NCBI GenBank assembly: GCA_019241495.1
Contig: JAFAWZ010000108.1
Coordinates: forward strand, 1 to 10,967
DNA: 10,967 nt
Reading direction: 5' to 3'
From: Acidimicrobiales bacterium
GTDB taxonomy: Bacteria > Actinomycetota > Acidimicrobiia > Acidimicrobiales > Palsa-688
Shown here: piece after piece, positions 1-7,363 of the stretch
How positions within the stretch are numbered: position 1 is the first letter of the stretch
Layout of the letters: each line of letters begins with the position of its first letter
Notes under the pieces: generated by a model
Database searches by the model: none
What the model was told of the DNA's origin: nothing
The model's input: only the letters and a program-made list of their open reading frames with translations
Made by a program: the position numbers and the translations under genes

Positions 1-2398
1 CGACTATCTGGCCCGGCGCGACGCCGAGTGGATGGGACAGATCCATAACTTTCTTGGCATCTCGGTAGGCCGGGTCTCGCCTGAGATCGACGACTGGCAG
101 GCCAAGAAGGATGCCTACAACTGCGACGTCACCTACGGGACCAACACCGAGTTCGGCTTCGACTATCTGCGCGACAACATGGCCCGGGCTCTCGAGCACA
201 TGAGCCAGCGGGGCCACTCCTACGCCATCGTCGACGAGGTCGACTCCATCCTCATCGACGAGGCCCGCACTCCGCTGATCATCTCGGGCCCGTCCTCAGA
301 GTCGGCTCGGCTCTACTACCAATTCGCCGGGGTGGCCCGATCCCTCGCCCGTGACGCCGACTACGAGGTCGACGAGGAGAAGCGCACGGTTGCTCCGACC
401 GAGGAGGGCATCGAGAAGGTGGAGAAGGCCCTCGGGATCGACAACCTCTACGACCTGGTGTCGTCCAACTACGTCCACCAGCTCACCCAGGCGCTCAAGG
501 CCAAGGAGCTGTACAAGCGGGACAAGGACTACATCGTCGCCGACGGTGAGGTGAAGATCGTCGACGAGTTCACCGGGCGCATCCTCGAAGGGCGCCGCTG
601 GTCCGATGGGCTCCACCAGGCGGTCGAGGCCAAGGAACGGGTGGCCATCAAGGAGGAGAACCACACCTGGGCCACCGTAACCCTCCAGAACTACTTCCGC
701 CTCTACAACAAGCTCGCCGGCATGACCGGCACGGCCGAGACCGAAGCGGCCGAGTTCGCCAACACCTACAACCTCCAGGTCGTCCCGATCCCGACCAACC
801 GGGACATGGTCCGGGCCGACCATCAGGACCTGATCTACAAGAGCGAGATGGCCAAGTTCGAGGCGGTGGTCGAGGACATCATCGAGCGCTACGACAAGGG
901 CCAGCCCGTCCTCGTAGGTACCGCTTCGGTGGAGAAGTCCGAGGTCCTTTCCCGGCTGCTCGAGCAGCGCGGCATCCCCCACCACGTCCTCAACGCCAAG
1001 CAGCACGCCCGGGAGGCCCAGATCGTCGCCCAGGCGGGCCGCCTGCATGCCGTCACCGTGGCCACCAACATGGCCGGGCGAGGCGTCGACATAATCCTTG
1101 GCGGCAACCCGGAGATGCTCGCCTCCCAGGAGGTGCGAGCCTCCGGTGGCGACCCTGAATCGGACGAGGGGCGGGTCGCATATCGCGAGCTTTTGACCAA
1201 GTTCGAGGAGGAGTGCTCGGCGGAGGGGGACAAGGTCCGAGAGCTCGGCGGCCTGTACGTCCTCGGCTCCGAGCGCCATGAGTCCCGACGGATCGACAAT
1301 CAGCTGCGCGGTCGCTCGGGACGCCAAGGCGACCCGGGCGAGAGCCGCTTCTTCTTGTCCCTCGAAGACGAGCTCATGCGGCTGTTCGCCACCGGGGCCA
1401 TGCAGTGGGTGATGACCCGCGCTCTCCCAGAGGACGTCCCCATCGACTCCAAGATGGTGACCCGCGCCATCGAGAGGGCCCAGAACACGGTGGAGGCGCG
1501 CAACGCCGAGATCCGCAAGGACGTCCTCAAGTACGACGAGGTCATGAACGAGCAGCGCAAGGTGATCTATGCGCGGCGGGCCCAGATACTGGAGGGGGAG
1601 GACCTGCGGGCCCGGACCGTCGACGTGCTCAGCTCGGCCATCGACAGCATGGTCACGGCTAACTGCCCACCGGGCGAGGACCCCGAGGACTGGGACGTCG
1701 AGGGGTTGCTCGGGGAGACCCGCCAGTACTTCCCGACCTCGACGGTGAAGGACGACGTGGCCGGGCTGAAGGATGGCAACGCCGTCTACGAGCATCTGGC
1801 CGCCGAGGCCATCACCTTCTACGAGCAGCGCGAGCGTGACATGCCCGCCGCAGAAGGCGGGTCGGGCGAGGACACCATGCGGGCCCTCGAGCGAGAGGTC
1901 ATGCTCCAGCTCATCGACCAGAAGTGGCGGGAGCACCTCTCGGAGATGGACTACCTCCGGGAGGGCATCGGCCTGCGGGCCATGGGCCAGCAGGACCCGC
2001 TGGTCGCCTGGCAGCGTGACGGCTACGAGATGTTCGGCCAGATGATGGCCAGCATCGATGACGACTACGTCAAGATCGTCATGCACGCCCAGGTCCAGGT
2101 GCTCCAGCAGGTGACCCCTGAGGCGCCCGCTCTGGAAGGGGCCCAGTACCAAGCGGCCGATGATCCGGTCCAGGGCACCAGCGGCATAGAGCGGGCCCTG
2201 GCCGCCGGGCCGGCCCCGGGCGAGGAGGTCGTGTTCGCCTCCGACCCGGCGGTCCCGGCCGCGGGCGACGGGGACGGGCCGGGCGGACCGGAGATCCAGC
2301 GGCCCACCGTCAAGGAGTCGGATTTCGAACGGGCCGGGCGCAACGATCCGTGCCCGTGCGGTAGCGGCAAGAAGTTCAAGTTCTGCCACGGAAAATAG
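1..2398 (+). CDS. secA: Preprotein translocase ATPase SecA (5' end outside the window)
   Basis: Motor of the Sec pathway: hydrolyses ATP to push unfolded preproteins through SecYEG at the inner face of the membrane. The frame is open from position 2 (DYLARRDAEW...) and runs into the first ATG at 32, so that ATG is internal. By comparison with known SecA about 130-140 N-terminal residues, including Walker A, are missing upstream. Visible landmarks are the Walker B-type DEVD with IDEARTPLIISG (about 230-290), the AGMTGTAETE motif (about 718-745), NMAGRGVDIILGG (about 1067-1105), the GSERHESRRIDNQLRGRSGRQGDPGESR motif VI region (about 1265-1353), the C-terminal helical scaffold, an acidic Gly/Pro/Ala linker (about 2150-2320) and a SEC-C zinc motif CPCGSGKKFKFCHG (2351-2392). 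The visible 798 residues plus the missing part fit an actinobacterial SecA1 of about 930-940 residues. The stop is TAG, 9 bases before prfB. Identification is certain. Confidence 0.97.
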   Translation, partial: DYLARRDAEWMGQIHNFLGISVGRVSPEIDDWQAKKDAYNCDVTYGTNTEFGFDYLRDNMARALEHMSQRGHSYAIVDEVDSILIDEARTPLIISGPSSESARLYYQFAGVARSLARDADYEVDEEKRTVAPTEEGIEKVEKALGIDNLYDLVSSNYVHQLTQALKAKELYKRDKDYIVADGEVKIVDEFTGRILEGRRWSDGLHQAVEAKERVAIKEENHTWATVTLQNYFRLYNKLAGMTGTAETEAAEFANTYNLQVVPIPTNRDMVRADHQDLIYKSEMAKFEAVVEDIIERYDKGQPVLVGTASVEKSEVLSRLLEQRGIPHHVLNAKQHAREAQIVAQAGRLHAVTVATNMAGRGVDIILGGNPEMLASQEVRASGGDPESDEGRVAYRELLTKFEEECSAEGDKVRELGGLYVLGSERHESRRIDNQLRGRSGRQGDPGESRFFLSLEDELMRLFATGAMQWVMTRALPEDVPIDSKMVTRAIERAQNTVEARNAEIRKDVLKYDEVMNEQRKVIYARRAQILEGEDLRARTVDVLSSAIDSMVTANCPPGEDPEDWDVEGLLGETRQYFPTSTVKDDVAGLKDGNAVYEHLAAEAITFYEQRERDMPAAEGGSGEDTMRALEREVMLQLIDQKWREHLSEMDYLREGIGLRAMGQQDPLVAWQRDGYEMFGQMMASIDDDYVKIVMHAQVQVLQQVTPEAPALEGAQYQAADDPVQGTSGIERALAAGPAPGEEVVFASDPAVPAAGDGDGPGGPEIQRPTVKESDFERAGRNDPCPCGSGKKFKFCHGK

Positions 2399-2407
2399 AC
2401 AACCTCG

Positions 2408-3538
2408 GTGCGTGACTTCTCACCTGAGCTGACCGCGCTCGGGCAGCGGTTGAACGAGGCGGACAAGTACCTCGGCCTCGAACGCCTGCGCGCCCGGCTC
2501 CCCCAGCTCGAAGCCGAGCTCAGCCGGCCCGACCTGTGGGACGACACCGAGCTCGGCCAGCGCGTCACCCGGGAGTACGGGCAGGCCAAGGGGGACGTGG
2601 ACCTGTTGGACCGGCTGGCCGGCGGCCTGGAGGACGCCGAGACGCTGTACGAGCTGGCCCAGGAGGAAGAGGACCAGTCGGTCGAGGCGGAGGTGGCGGC
2701 GGCCATCGCGGAGCTGGACCAGCAGCTCGAGCAGCTGGAGCTGCGGTCGCTGTTCACCGGTGAGCACGACGAGAGCGACGCGGTGTGCGAGGTCCACGCC
2801 AAAGACGGCGGCACCGACGCTCAGGACTGGGCCCAGATGATGGTCCGCATGTACCAGCGCTGGGCCGAGCGGCGGGGCTTCGAGCTCGAGGTGGAGGATG
2901 TGAGCGAGGGCCAGGAAGCGGGCATCCTGTCGGCCAGCTTCATGATAAGGGGCCGCTACGCCAACGGGCTGCTCCAGTCCGAGCGGGGGGTGCACCGCCT
3001 GGTGCGCATCTCCCCCTTCGACGCCCAGGCCCGCCGCCAGACGAGCTTCGCGTCGATGAGCGTGGTGCCCTTCTTCGACGACCTGTCGGGGGAGGTGGAG
3101 ATCGACGAGAAGGACCTCCGGATCGACACGTACCGCTCGTCGGGCGCGGGCGGCCAGCACGTCAACGTCACCGACTCGGCGGTGCGCATCACCCACCTTC
3201 CCACGGGCACCGTGGTGGCGGTGCAGAACGAGCGCTCCCAGCACCAGAACAAGGCCAAGGCCATGCAGATCCTGGCCTCCAAGCTGGCGGAGCTGCAGCG
3301 GGAGGAGCGCGAGGCGGAGCTGGCCGCCTTGGCCGGCCGCCAGGCCCTGGTGGGATGGGGTTCCCAGATCCGCTCGTACGTGCTGGCGCCGTACCAGCAG
3401 GTCAAGGACCTGCGCACGGAGCACGAGACAGGCAACGTGTCCGCCGTCTTGGACGGCGAGCTCGATCCCTTCATGGAGGCCTACTTGCGCTGGAGGCGGG
3501 CCGGGGCCCGTTCGGCCAGCCCGGGTGAGCAGAAATGA
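2408..3538 (+). CDS. prfB: Peptide chain release factor 2 (RF2), no frameshift
   Basis: Class I release factor that reads UGA and UAA and triggers peptidyl-tRNA hydrolysis on the ribosome. The 376-residue protein has the N-terminal coiled-coil domain (about 1-110), the RF2 recognition tripeptide SPF (202-204, in RISPFD) rather than the RF1 PxT, and the catalytic GGQ (248-250, in SGAGGQHVN). The C-terminal part VKDLRTE...AVLDGELDPF is typical of RF2. It matches mycobacterial RF2 closely by eye. Many bacterial prfB genes carry an in-frame TGA near codon 26 that needs a +1 frameshift. Here the corresponding region (residues 20-26, KYLGLER) is read straight through, so RF2 is not autoregulated that way; this is usual for actinobacteria. 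The start is GTG at 2408, 9 bases after the secA stop. No strong ribosome-binding site is visible, which suggests reinitiation after secA. Confidence 0.96.
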   Translation: MRDFSPELTALGQRLNEADKYLGLERLRARLPQLEAELSRPDLWDDTELGQRVTREYGQAKGDVDLLDRLAGGLEDAETLYELAQEEEDQSVEAEVAAAIAELDQQLEQLELRSLFTGEHDESDAVCEVHAKDGGTDAQDWAQMMVRMYQRWAERRGFELEVEDVSEGQEAGILSASFMIRGRYANGLLQSERGVHRLVRISPFDAQARRQTSFASMSVVPFFDDLSGEVEIDEKDLRIDTYRSSGAGGQHVNVTDSAVRITHLPTGTVVAVQNERSQHQNKAKAMQILASKLAELQREEREAELAALAGRQALVGWGSQIRSYVLAPYQQVKDLRTEHETGNVSAVLDGELDPFMEAYLRWRRAGARSASPGEQK

Positions 3539-3560
3539 GCCGGTCCGGCGGCTAGAGTCT

Positions 3561-3580
3561 CCTGCCGGGTCGCCGGCAGG
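3561..3580 (+). terminator. Perfect 8-bp hairpin between prfB and ftsE
   Basis: The arms CCTGCCGG (3561-3568) and CCGGCAGG (3573-3580) pair perfectly around a GTCG tetraloop, and the pairing can be extended with one bulge by the flanking CT and GAG. It begins 22 bases after the prfB stop. No T-tract follows directly (the only one, TTTTTT at 3623-3628, is 42 bases further on). It may therefore be a U-less terminator or attenuator of the secA-prfB transcript, a mRNA-stabilising 3' structure, or a leader hairpin of ftsE. The pairing is seen directly; the role is inferred. Confidence 0.45.
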
Positions 3581-3632
3581 GAGCTGATGGTTAGCACATC
3601 CCTCCGGTGCGCGCCGGCCCACTTTTTTCCCG

Positions 3633-4319
3633 ATGATCAAGCTCGACAACGTCACGAAGTCCTACAAGGGCACGACGGTCGCCCTGCGGGACGTCAACGT
3701 CGATATCCAGAAAGGGGAGTTCGTCTTCCTGGTCGGCCCGTCCGGCTCCGGTAAGTCGACCTTCCTCCGCCTGGTCACCAAGGAGGAGCGGGCCGATGTA
3801 GGCCAGGTGTGGGTGGCGGGCAAGGAGGTCGGCTCGCTCTCCTCCTGGAAGGTGCCCTACCTGCGCCGCAACATCGGCTGCGTGTTCCAGGACTTCCGCC
3901 TCCTGCCGACCAAGTCGGTCTACGACAACGTGGCGTTCGCCCTCGAAGTGATCGGCCGGCCCCGGACCGTGGTCCGCTCCCAGGTCCCGCAGATCCTGGA
4001 CCTGGTCGGGCTCGGGAAGAAGCTGTCCAACCTGCCCCACGAGCTGTCGGGTGGTGAGCAGCAGCGCGTGGCCATCGCCCGGGCCTTCGTGAACCGGCCC
4101 CTGATCCTGCTCGCCGACGAGCCGACCGGGAACCTGGACCCGGCCACCACGGCTGGCATCATGCGCCTGCTCGAGCGCATCAACCGCACCGGCACGACGG
4201 TGCTGATGGCCACCCACGACAACACCATCGTGGACTCCATGCGCCGCCGGGTCATCGAGCTCGACCGGGGCACCGTGATCCGAGACCAGGCCCGCGGCGT
4301 GTATGGGATGGGGGCCTAG
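3633..4319 (+). CDS. ftsE: Cell division ATP-binding protein FtsE
   Basis: ATPase subunit of the FtsEX complex, an ABC-type machine at the division site that does not transport but drives conformational control of peptidoglycan hydrolases. The 228-residue protein has Walker A GPSGSGKS (35-42), Q-loop Gln86 in the typical FtsE stretch CVFQDFRLL, signature LSGGEQQR (138-145), Walker B ILLADE (158-163) and the H-loop His195 in ATHD. The C-terminus RGVYGM resembles mycobacterial FtsE. The ATG at 3633 gives the usual FtsE N-terminus (MIKLDNVTKSY). It has no Shine-Dalgarno sequence: the 20 bases upstream are CG-rich followed by TTTTTTCCCG. The gene is followed after 3 bases by ftsX, so the pair is surely co-expressed. 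Which promoter serves it is unclear; a TAGAGT (3553-3558) could be a -10 element, but no -35 goes with it. Confidence 0.96.
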   Translation: MIKLDNVTKSYKGTTVALRDVNVDIQKGEFVFLVGPSGSGKSTFLRLVTKEERADVGQVWVAGKEVGSLSSWKVPYLRRNIGCVFQDFRLLPTKSVYDNVAFALEVIGRPRTVVRSQVPQILDLVGLGKKLSNLPHELSGGEQQRVAIARAFVNRPLILLADEPTGNLDPATTAGIMRLLERINRTGTTVLMATHDNTIVDSMRRRVIELDRGTVIRDQARGVYGMGA

Positions 4320-4322
4320 CGG

Positions 4323-5210
4323 GTGGCGTTGTCGAGCAGCTACGTGCTGCGCGAGACCGCCGGGAACCTCAAGCGAAACCTGCTCATGACACTCGCCGCC
4401 ATCGTCACGATGGCGGTGTCGCTCACCGCTCTCGGGGCGGTGCTGGTGATGCGCCAGGCCATCAACAAAGCGTCGGTGCAGTGGCGCGGCGGAGTGGAGA
4501 TGGCCATCTTCCTGCAGCCGACCGTGAGCGACAACGAGACCAGCGCCCTCGGCCACGAGCTGTCCACCACTCCGGGCGTCAAGACCTACCACTTCGTCGA
4601 CAAGCCGCACGCCTACCAGGAGTTCAAGGAGATCTTCGGGAACAACAACGACATCGTCGGCGTGCTGACCGTCAGCGACATGCCCGCCTCGTTCCGGGTC
4701 GTGCCCACCAAGGCCCAGGACATCTCCGAGCTGGGCAAGCAGTTCCAGAACCAGCCCGGAGTCCTGAAGGTGTCCTACGCCCAGCAGGAGATAAACAGCC
4801 TGTTGAAGCAGTTCAGTCGTTGGAAGTGGCTGGGCGGGTTTCTCGCCGCGGGCGTGCTCATCGGTGCCGTAGCGTTGATCGTCAACACCATCCAGCTGGC
4901 CATATTCGCCCGGCGCCGGGAGGTGGCGGTGATGAAGCTGGTCGGGGCGACCAACTGGTTCATCCGGGTGCCGTTCATGCTCGAAGGCTTCATCCACGGG
5001 ATGTTCGGGGCCATCGTCGCGTTCGCGCTGACGTATTGGTTGCGCAACTCGATCGCCTCGTTCATCCCCGAGCAGACCCTGTTCGGCAGCAACCAGCTGT
5101 ATGTCACCCCCACCGAGGCGATCTACAGCAGCCTGCTCCTGCTGGTCGTGGGCGCTCTGGTGGGAGTGCTCGGATCGGCGTTCGCGGTGCGCCGCTACCT
5201 GGCCGTCTGA
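4323..5210 (+). CDS. ftsX: Cell division membrane protein FtsX
   Basis: Membrane partner of FtsE; its extracytoplasmic domain activates peptidoglycan hydrolases (in mycobacteria, RipC) during division. The 295-residue protein shows the expected topology: a cytoplasmic N-terminus, TM1 at about 20-43, a large extracytoplasmic domain at about 44-167, TM2 at about 168-195, TM3 at about 216-240 and TM4 at about 266-288. The conserved FtsX segment FARRREVAVMKLVGATNWFIR follows TM2. The start is GTG at 4323, 3 bases after the ftsE stop, with a G-rich stretch in the end of ftsE as a possible ribosome-binding site. It is the last gene of the forward run and faces a convergent hydrolase gene. No hydrolase gene of the RipC or M23 type lies beside it, so its peptidoglycan-cleaving partner must be encoded elsewhere. 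Confidence 0.95.
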   Translation: MALSSSYVLRETAGNLKRNLLMTLAAIVTMAVSLTALGAVLVMRQAINKASVQWRGGVEMAIFLQPTVSDNETSALGHELSTTPGVKTYHFVDKPHAYQEFKEIFGNNNDIVGVLTVSDMPASFRVVPTKAQDISELGKQFQNQPGVLKVSYAQQEINSLLKQFSRWKWLGGFLAAGVLIGAVALIVNTIQLAIFARRREVAVMKLVGATNWFIRVPFMLEGFIHGMFGAIVAFALTYWLRNSIASFIPEQTLFGSNQLYVTPTEAIYSSLLLLVVGALVGVLGSAFAVRRYLAV

Positions 5211-5232
5211 TCCGTTTGAAGATCCGTTTGAT
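5209..5232. repeat. 12-bp tandem direct repeat at the ftsX stop codon
   Basis: GATCCGTTTGAA (5209-5220) is followed at once by GATCCGTTTGAT (5221-5232), 11 of 12 bases identical. The first copy overlaps the TGA of ftsX, and the repeat fills the whole gap between the convergent ftsX and hydrolase genes. It is most simply a replication-slippage duplication. No hairpin with a T-tract that would end both convergent transcripts is visible here. Confidence 0.7.
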
Positions 5233-6063
5233 CTAATTCCCAGTTCCGGCCGGCCGGCTTCGGGACGCGACCTCGCGTACCGCTTCGACGACGGCGTCGG
5301 GCCGGTCGTGGGGCAGCAGGTGGCCGGCCCCGGCCAGGAGCCGGCGGGTGGCGTCAGGGATGGACCGTTGTAGGGTCTCGCCGACCTCGGGGGGGACCAG
5401 ATGGTCGGCGCGGCCATTCAGGATGGTGGTGGGCGAGCTGATCGCGGCGAGCCCCGGTCGAAGCGCGTCCAGCTCGGTGAGCATGGCCCGTTGTTCGATG
5501 ACGAATGACTGACGTACCCGGGATCCCCCGTTCGTGATCGGAGCCAGCGCGGACAAGGCGTCGCGGACCCGGCCGTCGCGCCGGCGGTTGGCCAGGCCCT
5601 GCACCCGCTTGCTGCCGACCAGCAGGCCGACGCCGGCCAAGGCCAGACCGGCGATCAGCTCGCCGAGGACGGGAGCGGCGAGGAGCCGGTCGTCCCAGGC
5701 CATCCGCTCACCAGGCCCGACCGATGCGACCAGGACCAGCCCCGAGACGCGCTCCGGGATTTGCTGGGCGGCGGCCAGGGCCGCTCCGCCGGCCCAGCTG
5801 TGGGCGACCAGGATGGCGTCGGCCCGGTCGAGGCGGTCCAGCAGGCGGGCCAGGGCCCGGGCGTTGCCGCCGAACCCGGTGGCGGTCCCCCCGGTTCGTC
5901 CGTAACCGGGCCGGTCCGGGACGATCACCGTGAACTCGCGCTCGAGGCGGGGCACGACCCACTGCCAGTCGGCACCGGTTCCGGGCTGGCCGTGCAGCAG
6001 GACGACCGGGGGGCCCTCCCCGCTCACCTCCGCGTACAACGGCGGGACGTAGGAGGGCTCCAC
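5233..6063 (-). CDS. Alpha/beta-fold hydrolase
   Basis: A soluble 276-residue alpha/beta hydrolase; the substrate cannot be told from the sequence. It shows the oxyanion-hole motif HGQPG (24-28), the strand-turn VIVPDRPGYGRTGG (47-59), a nucleophile elbow AHSWAG with Ser89, the acid in NGRADHLVP (Asp220) and the base in GAGHLLPHDRP (His248), so the catalytic triad is complete. The elbow is A-H-S-W-A instead of the usual G-x-S-x-G, a known variation in this superfamily. The helical cap region is about 118-190. The GTG start at 6063 lies 1 base after the stop of the Nramp-type gene, which implies translational coupling and a place as last gene of the metal-transport operon. No signal peptide or membrane segment is apparent. 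It could be an esterase, epoxide hydrolase or haloperoxidase-like enzyme. Confidence 0.88.
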   Translation of the reverse strand: MEPSYVPPLYAEVSGEGPPVVLLHGQPGTGADWQWVVPRLEREFTVIVPDRPGYGRTGGTATGFGGNARALARLLDRLDRADAILVAHSWAGGAALAAAQQIPERVSGLVLVASVGPGERMAWDDRLLAAPVLGELIAGLALAGVGLLVGSKRVQGLANRRRDGRVRDALSALAPITNGGSRVRQSFVIEQRAMLTELDALRPGLAAISSPTTILNGRADHLVPPEVGETLQRSIPDATRRLLAGAGHLLPHDRPDAVVEAVREVASRSRPAGTGN

Positions 6064-6064
6064 C

Positions 6065-7363
6065 TCAGGCGACGCCGAACCAGCCTAGGACGGTCTGGCC
6101 CACCAGGATCATGGCCATGGCCGCCACGGCGCCCACCGCGATGGTGGCGACCACGCGGAAGACCGGACCGTTGACCGCGTCGCCGAGCACGCTGCGCCGG
6201 TTGGCCAGCACGAGGATGAAAACCAGGATGATCGGCGTTATCAGCCCGTTCAGGGTCTGGGTGCCGAGCAGCAGGGCGACCAGGTTGCCCGGCGCCAGGG
6301 CCACGACGGCCCCGACGAGGATCTGGGCGCTGAACAAGGTGAGGAACAGCGGGGCCTCGGTGAAGCGGCGCGACACCGACCGTTCCACCCCGAGGGCTTC
6401 CGACACGGCGTACGCGGTCGAGAGCGGGACCACCGCGCCGGCGAGCATGGCCGCGCCGAACAGGCCCAGAGCGAACAGGTCCACCGAGAGGCTCCCAGCG
6501 ACGGGGCCTAGGGCCGCCGCCGCGTCGCGAGCCGATCCCAGGGGGCGCCCGATGTGCCCCAGGGCGCTCCCCGTGGCGATGATGATGAAGCAGCTGATCA
6601 CGTTGCCGAAGATGGCGCCGGAGATGGCATCCGCCTGCTCGAAACGGTACTCCTCGGGGCCCAGCCCCTTGTCCGCCACCGCGGCCGCCACGTAGAGCTG
6701 CATGTAGGGCGTGATGGTGGTGCCGATCAACGCCACCCCGAGCAGGATGAACGACTTCGAGGCGATGAAGTGGGGGAGGACGAGGTTCGTGGTCACCGTT
6801 CCCCAGGCTGGGCGGCCCAGGAGGGCAGCGATCGGGTAGGTGAGGAAGACCAGGGACAGGATGAGGAACAATCGCTCGGCGTAGCGGTAGGAGCCGAAGA
6901 TCACCAAGGCCCAGATCGACAGGGCGGCGATGGGCACCGAGATGAACTTGCTGACTCCGAGCAGCTCGAGAGCGGCCCCGATGCCCGCGAACTCGGATAC
7001 GACCAGGCCGACGTTGGCGACGACGAGGAAGAACAGAGCGAACGACGCCAGGCGGATGCTGAACTCCTCCCTTATCAGGGCGGCCAGGCCCTTGCCCGTG
7101 AAGGTGCCGAGGCGGGCGCACATCTCCTGTACGACCACCAAGCCCACGGTCACGAGGAGCATGAAGAAGAGGGTTCGATAGCCGAACTGGGCGCCCGCCG
7201 AGGCGTAGGTGATGATGCCGCCCGCGTCGTTTCCCGCGTTGGCCGCGATGATGCCCGGCCCGGCGATCGCCAGGTAGGTGAGCCAGCGGGACCGGATGCG
7301 GCTCCTGGGCGCTTCGTCGGCTGCCGTCGTGCTGACCTGCGTAGGCCGGACCTCGGCGGTCAC
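6065..7363 (-). CDS. Divergent Nramp-family (SLC11-type) metal transporter, NRMT-like
   Basis: A 432-residue integral membrane protein with about 11 hydrophobic segments and a charged N-terminal tail of about 27 residues. The first segment GPGIIAANAGNDAGG aligns with the Nramp TM1, where canonical members have DPGN: here it is DAGG (46-49), keeping Asp46 but losing Pro and Asn. The TM6 site, canonically MPHN, reads TPYMQ (218-222), so the metal-coordinating Met is replaced by Thr218. In known Nramps that Met favours Mn/Fe and excludes Mg and Ca; Nramp-related magnesium transporters (NRMT) lack it. The protein is therefore probably not a classical MntH, and Mg2+ is a reasonable but unproven substrate. 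The GTG start overlaps the stop of the upstream MgtE-like gene by 4 bases (GTGA), so the two are translationally coupled. No metal-responsive operator or riboswitch was found upstream of the operon. Confidence 0.88.
   Translation of the reverse strand: MTAEVRPTQVSTTAADEAPRSRIRSRWLTYLAIAGPGIIAANAGNDAGGIITYASAGAQFGYRTLFFMLLVTVGLVVVQEMCARLGTFTGKGLAALIREEFSIRLASFALFFLVVANVGLVVSEFAGIGAALELLGVSKFISVPIAALSIWALVIFGSYRYAERLFLILSLVFLTYPIAALLGRPAWGTVTTNLVLPHFIASKSFILLGVALIGTTITPYMQLYVAAAVADKGLGPEEYRFEQADAISGAIFGNVISCFIIIATGSALGHIGRPLGSARDAAAALGPVAGSLSVDLFALGLFGAAMLAGAVVPLSTAYAVSEALGVERSVSRRFTEAPLFLTLFSAQILVGAVVALAPGNLVALLLGTQTLNGLITPIILVFILVLANRRSVLGDAVNGPVFRVVATIAVGAVAAMAMILVGQTVLGWFGVA

Noticed and set aside
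32..34. ATG at 32 as the start of secA
   Set aside because: The frame continues upstream to the window edge with conserved SecA sequence (DYLARRDAEW), so this Met is internal.
296..2389. Very long open frame on the - strand (697 codons) opposite secA
   Set aside because: It is the antisense shadow of secA, caused by GC-biased third positions; its translation is low-complexity Leu/Gly/Val/Asp/His with no domain.
3604..3628. Intrinsic terminator ending in the TTTTTT run before ftsE
   Set aside because: The only stem next to the T-run is CCGG/CCGG with a 6-base loop, separated from the Ts, and it lies within a few bases of the ftsE start; too weak.
3591..5417. Open frame of 608 codons on the - strand across ftsE and ftsX
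   Set aside because: It is antisense to two certain genes and has a His/Asp/Gly/Val-rich shadow composition.
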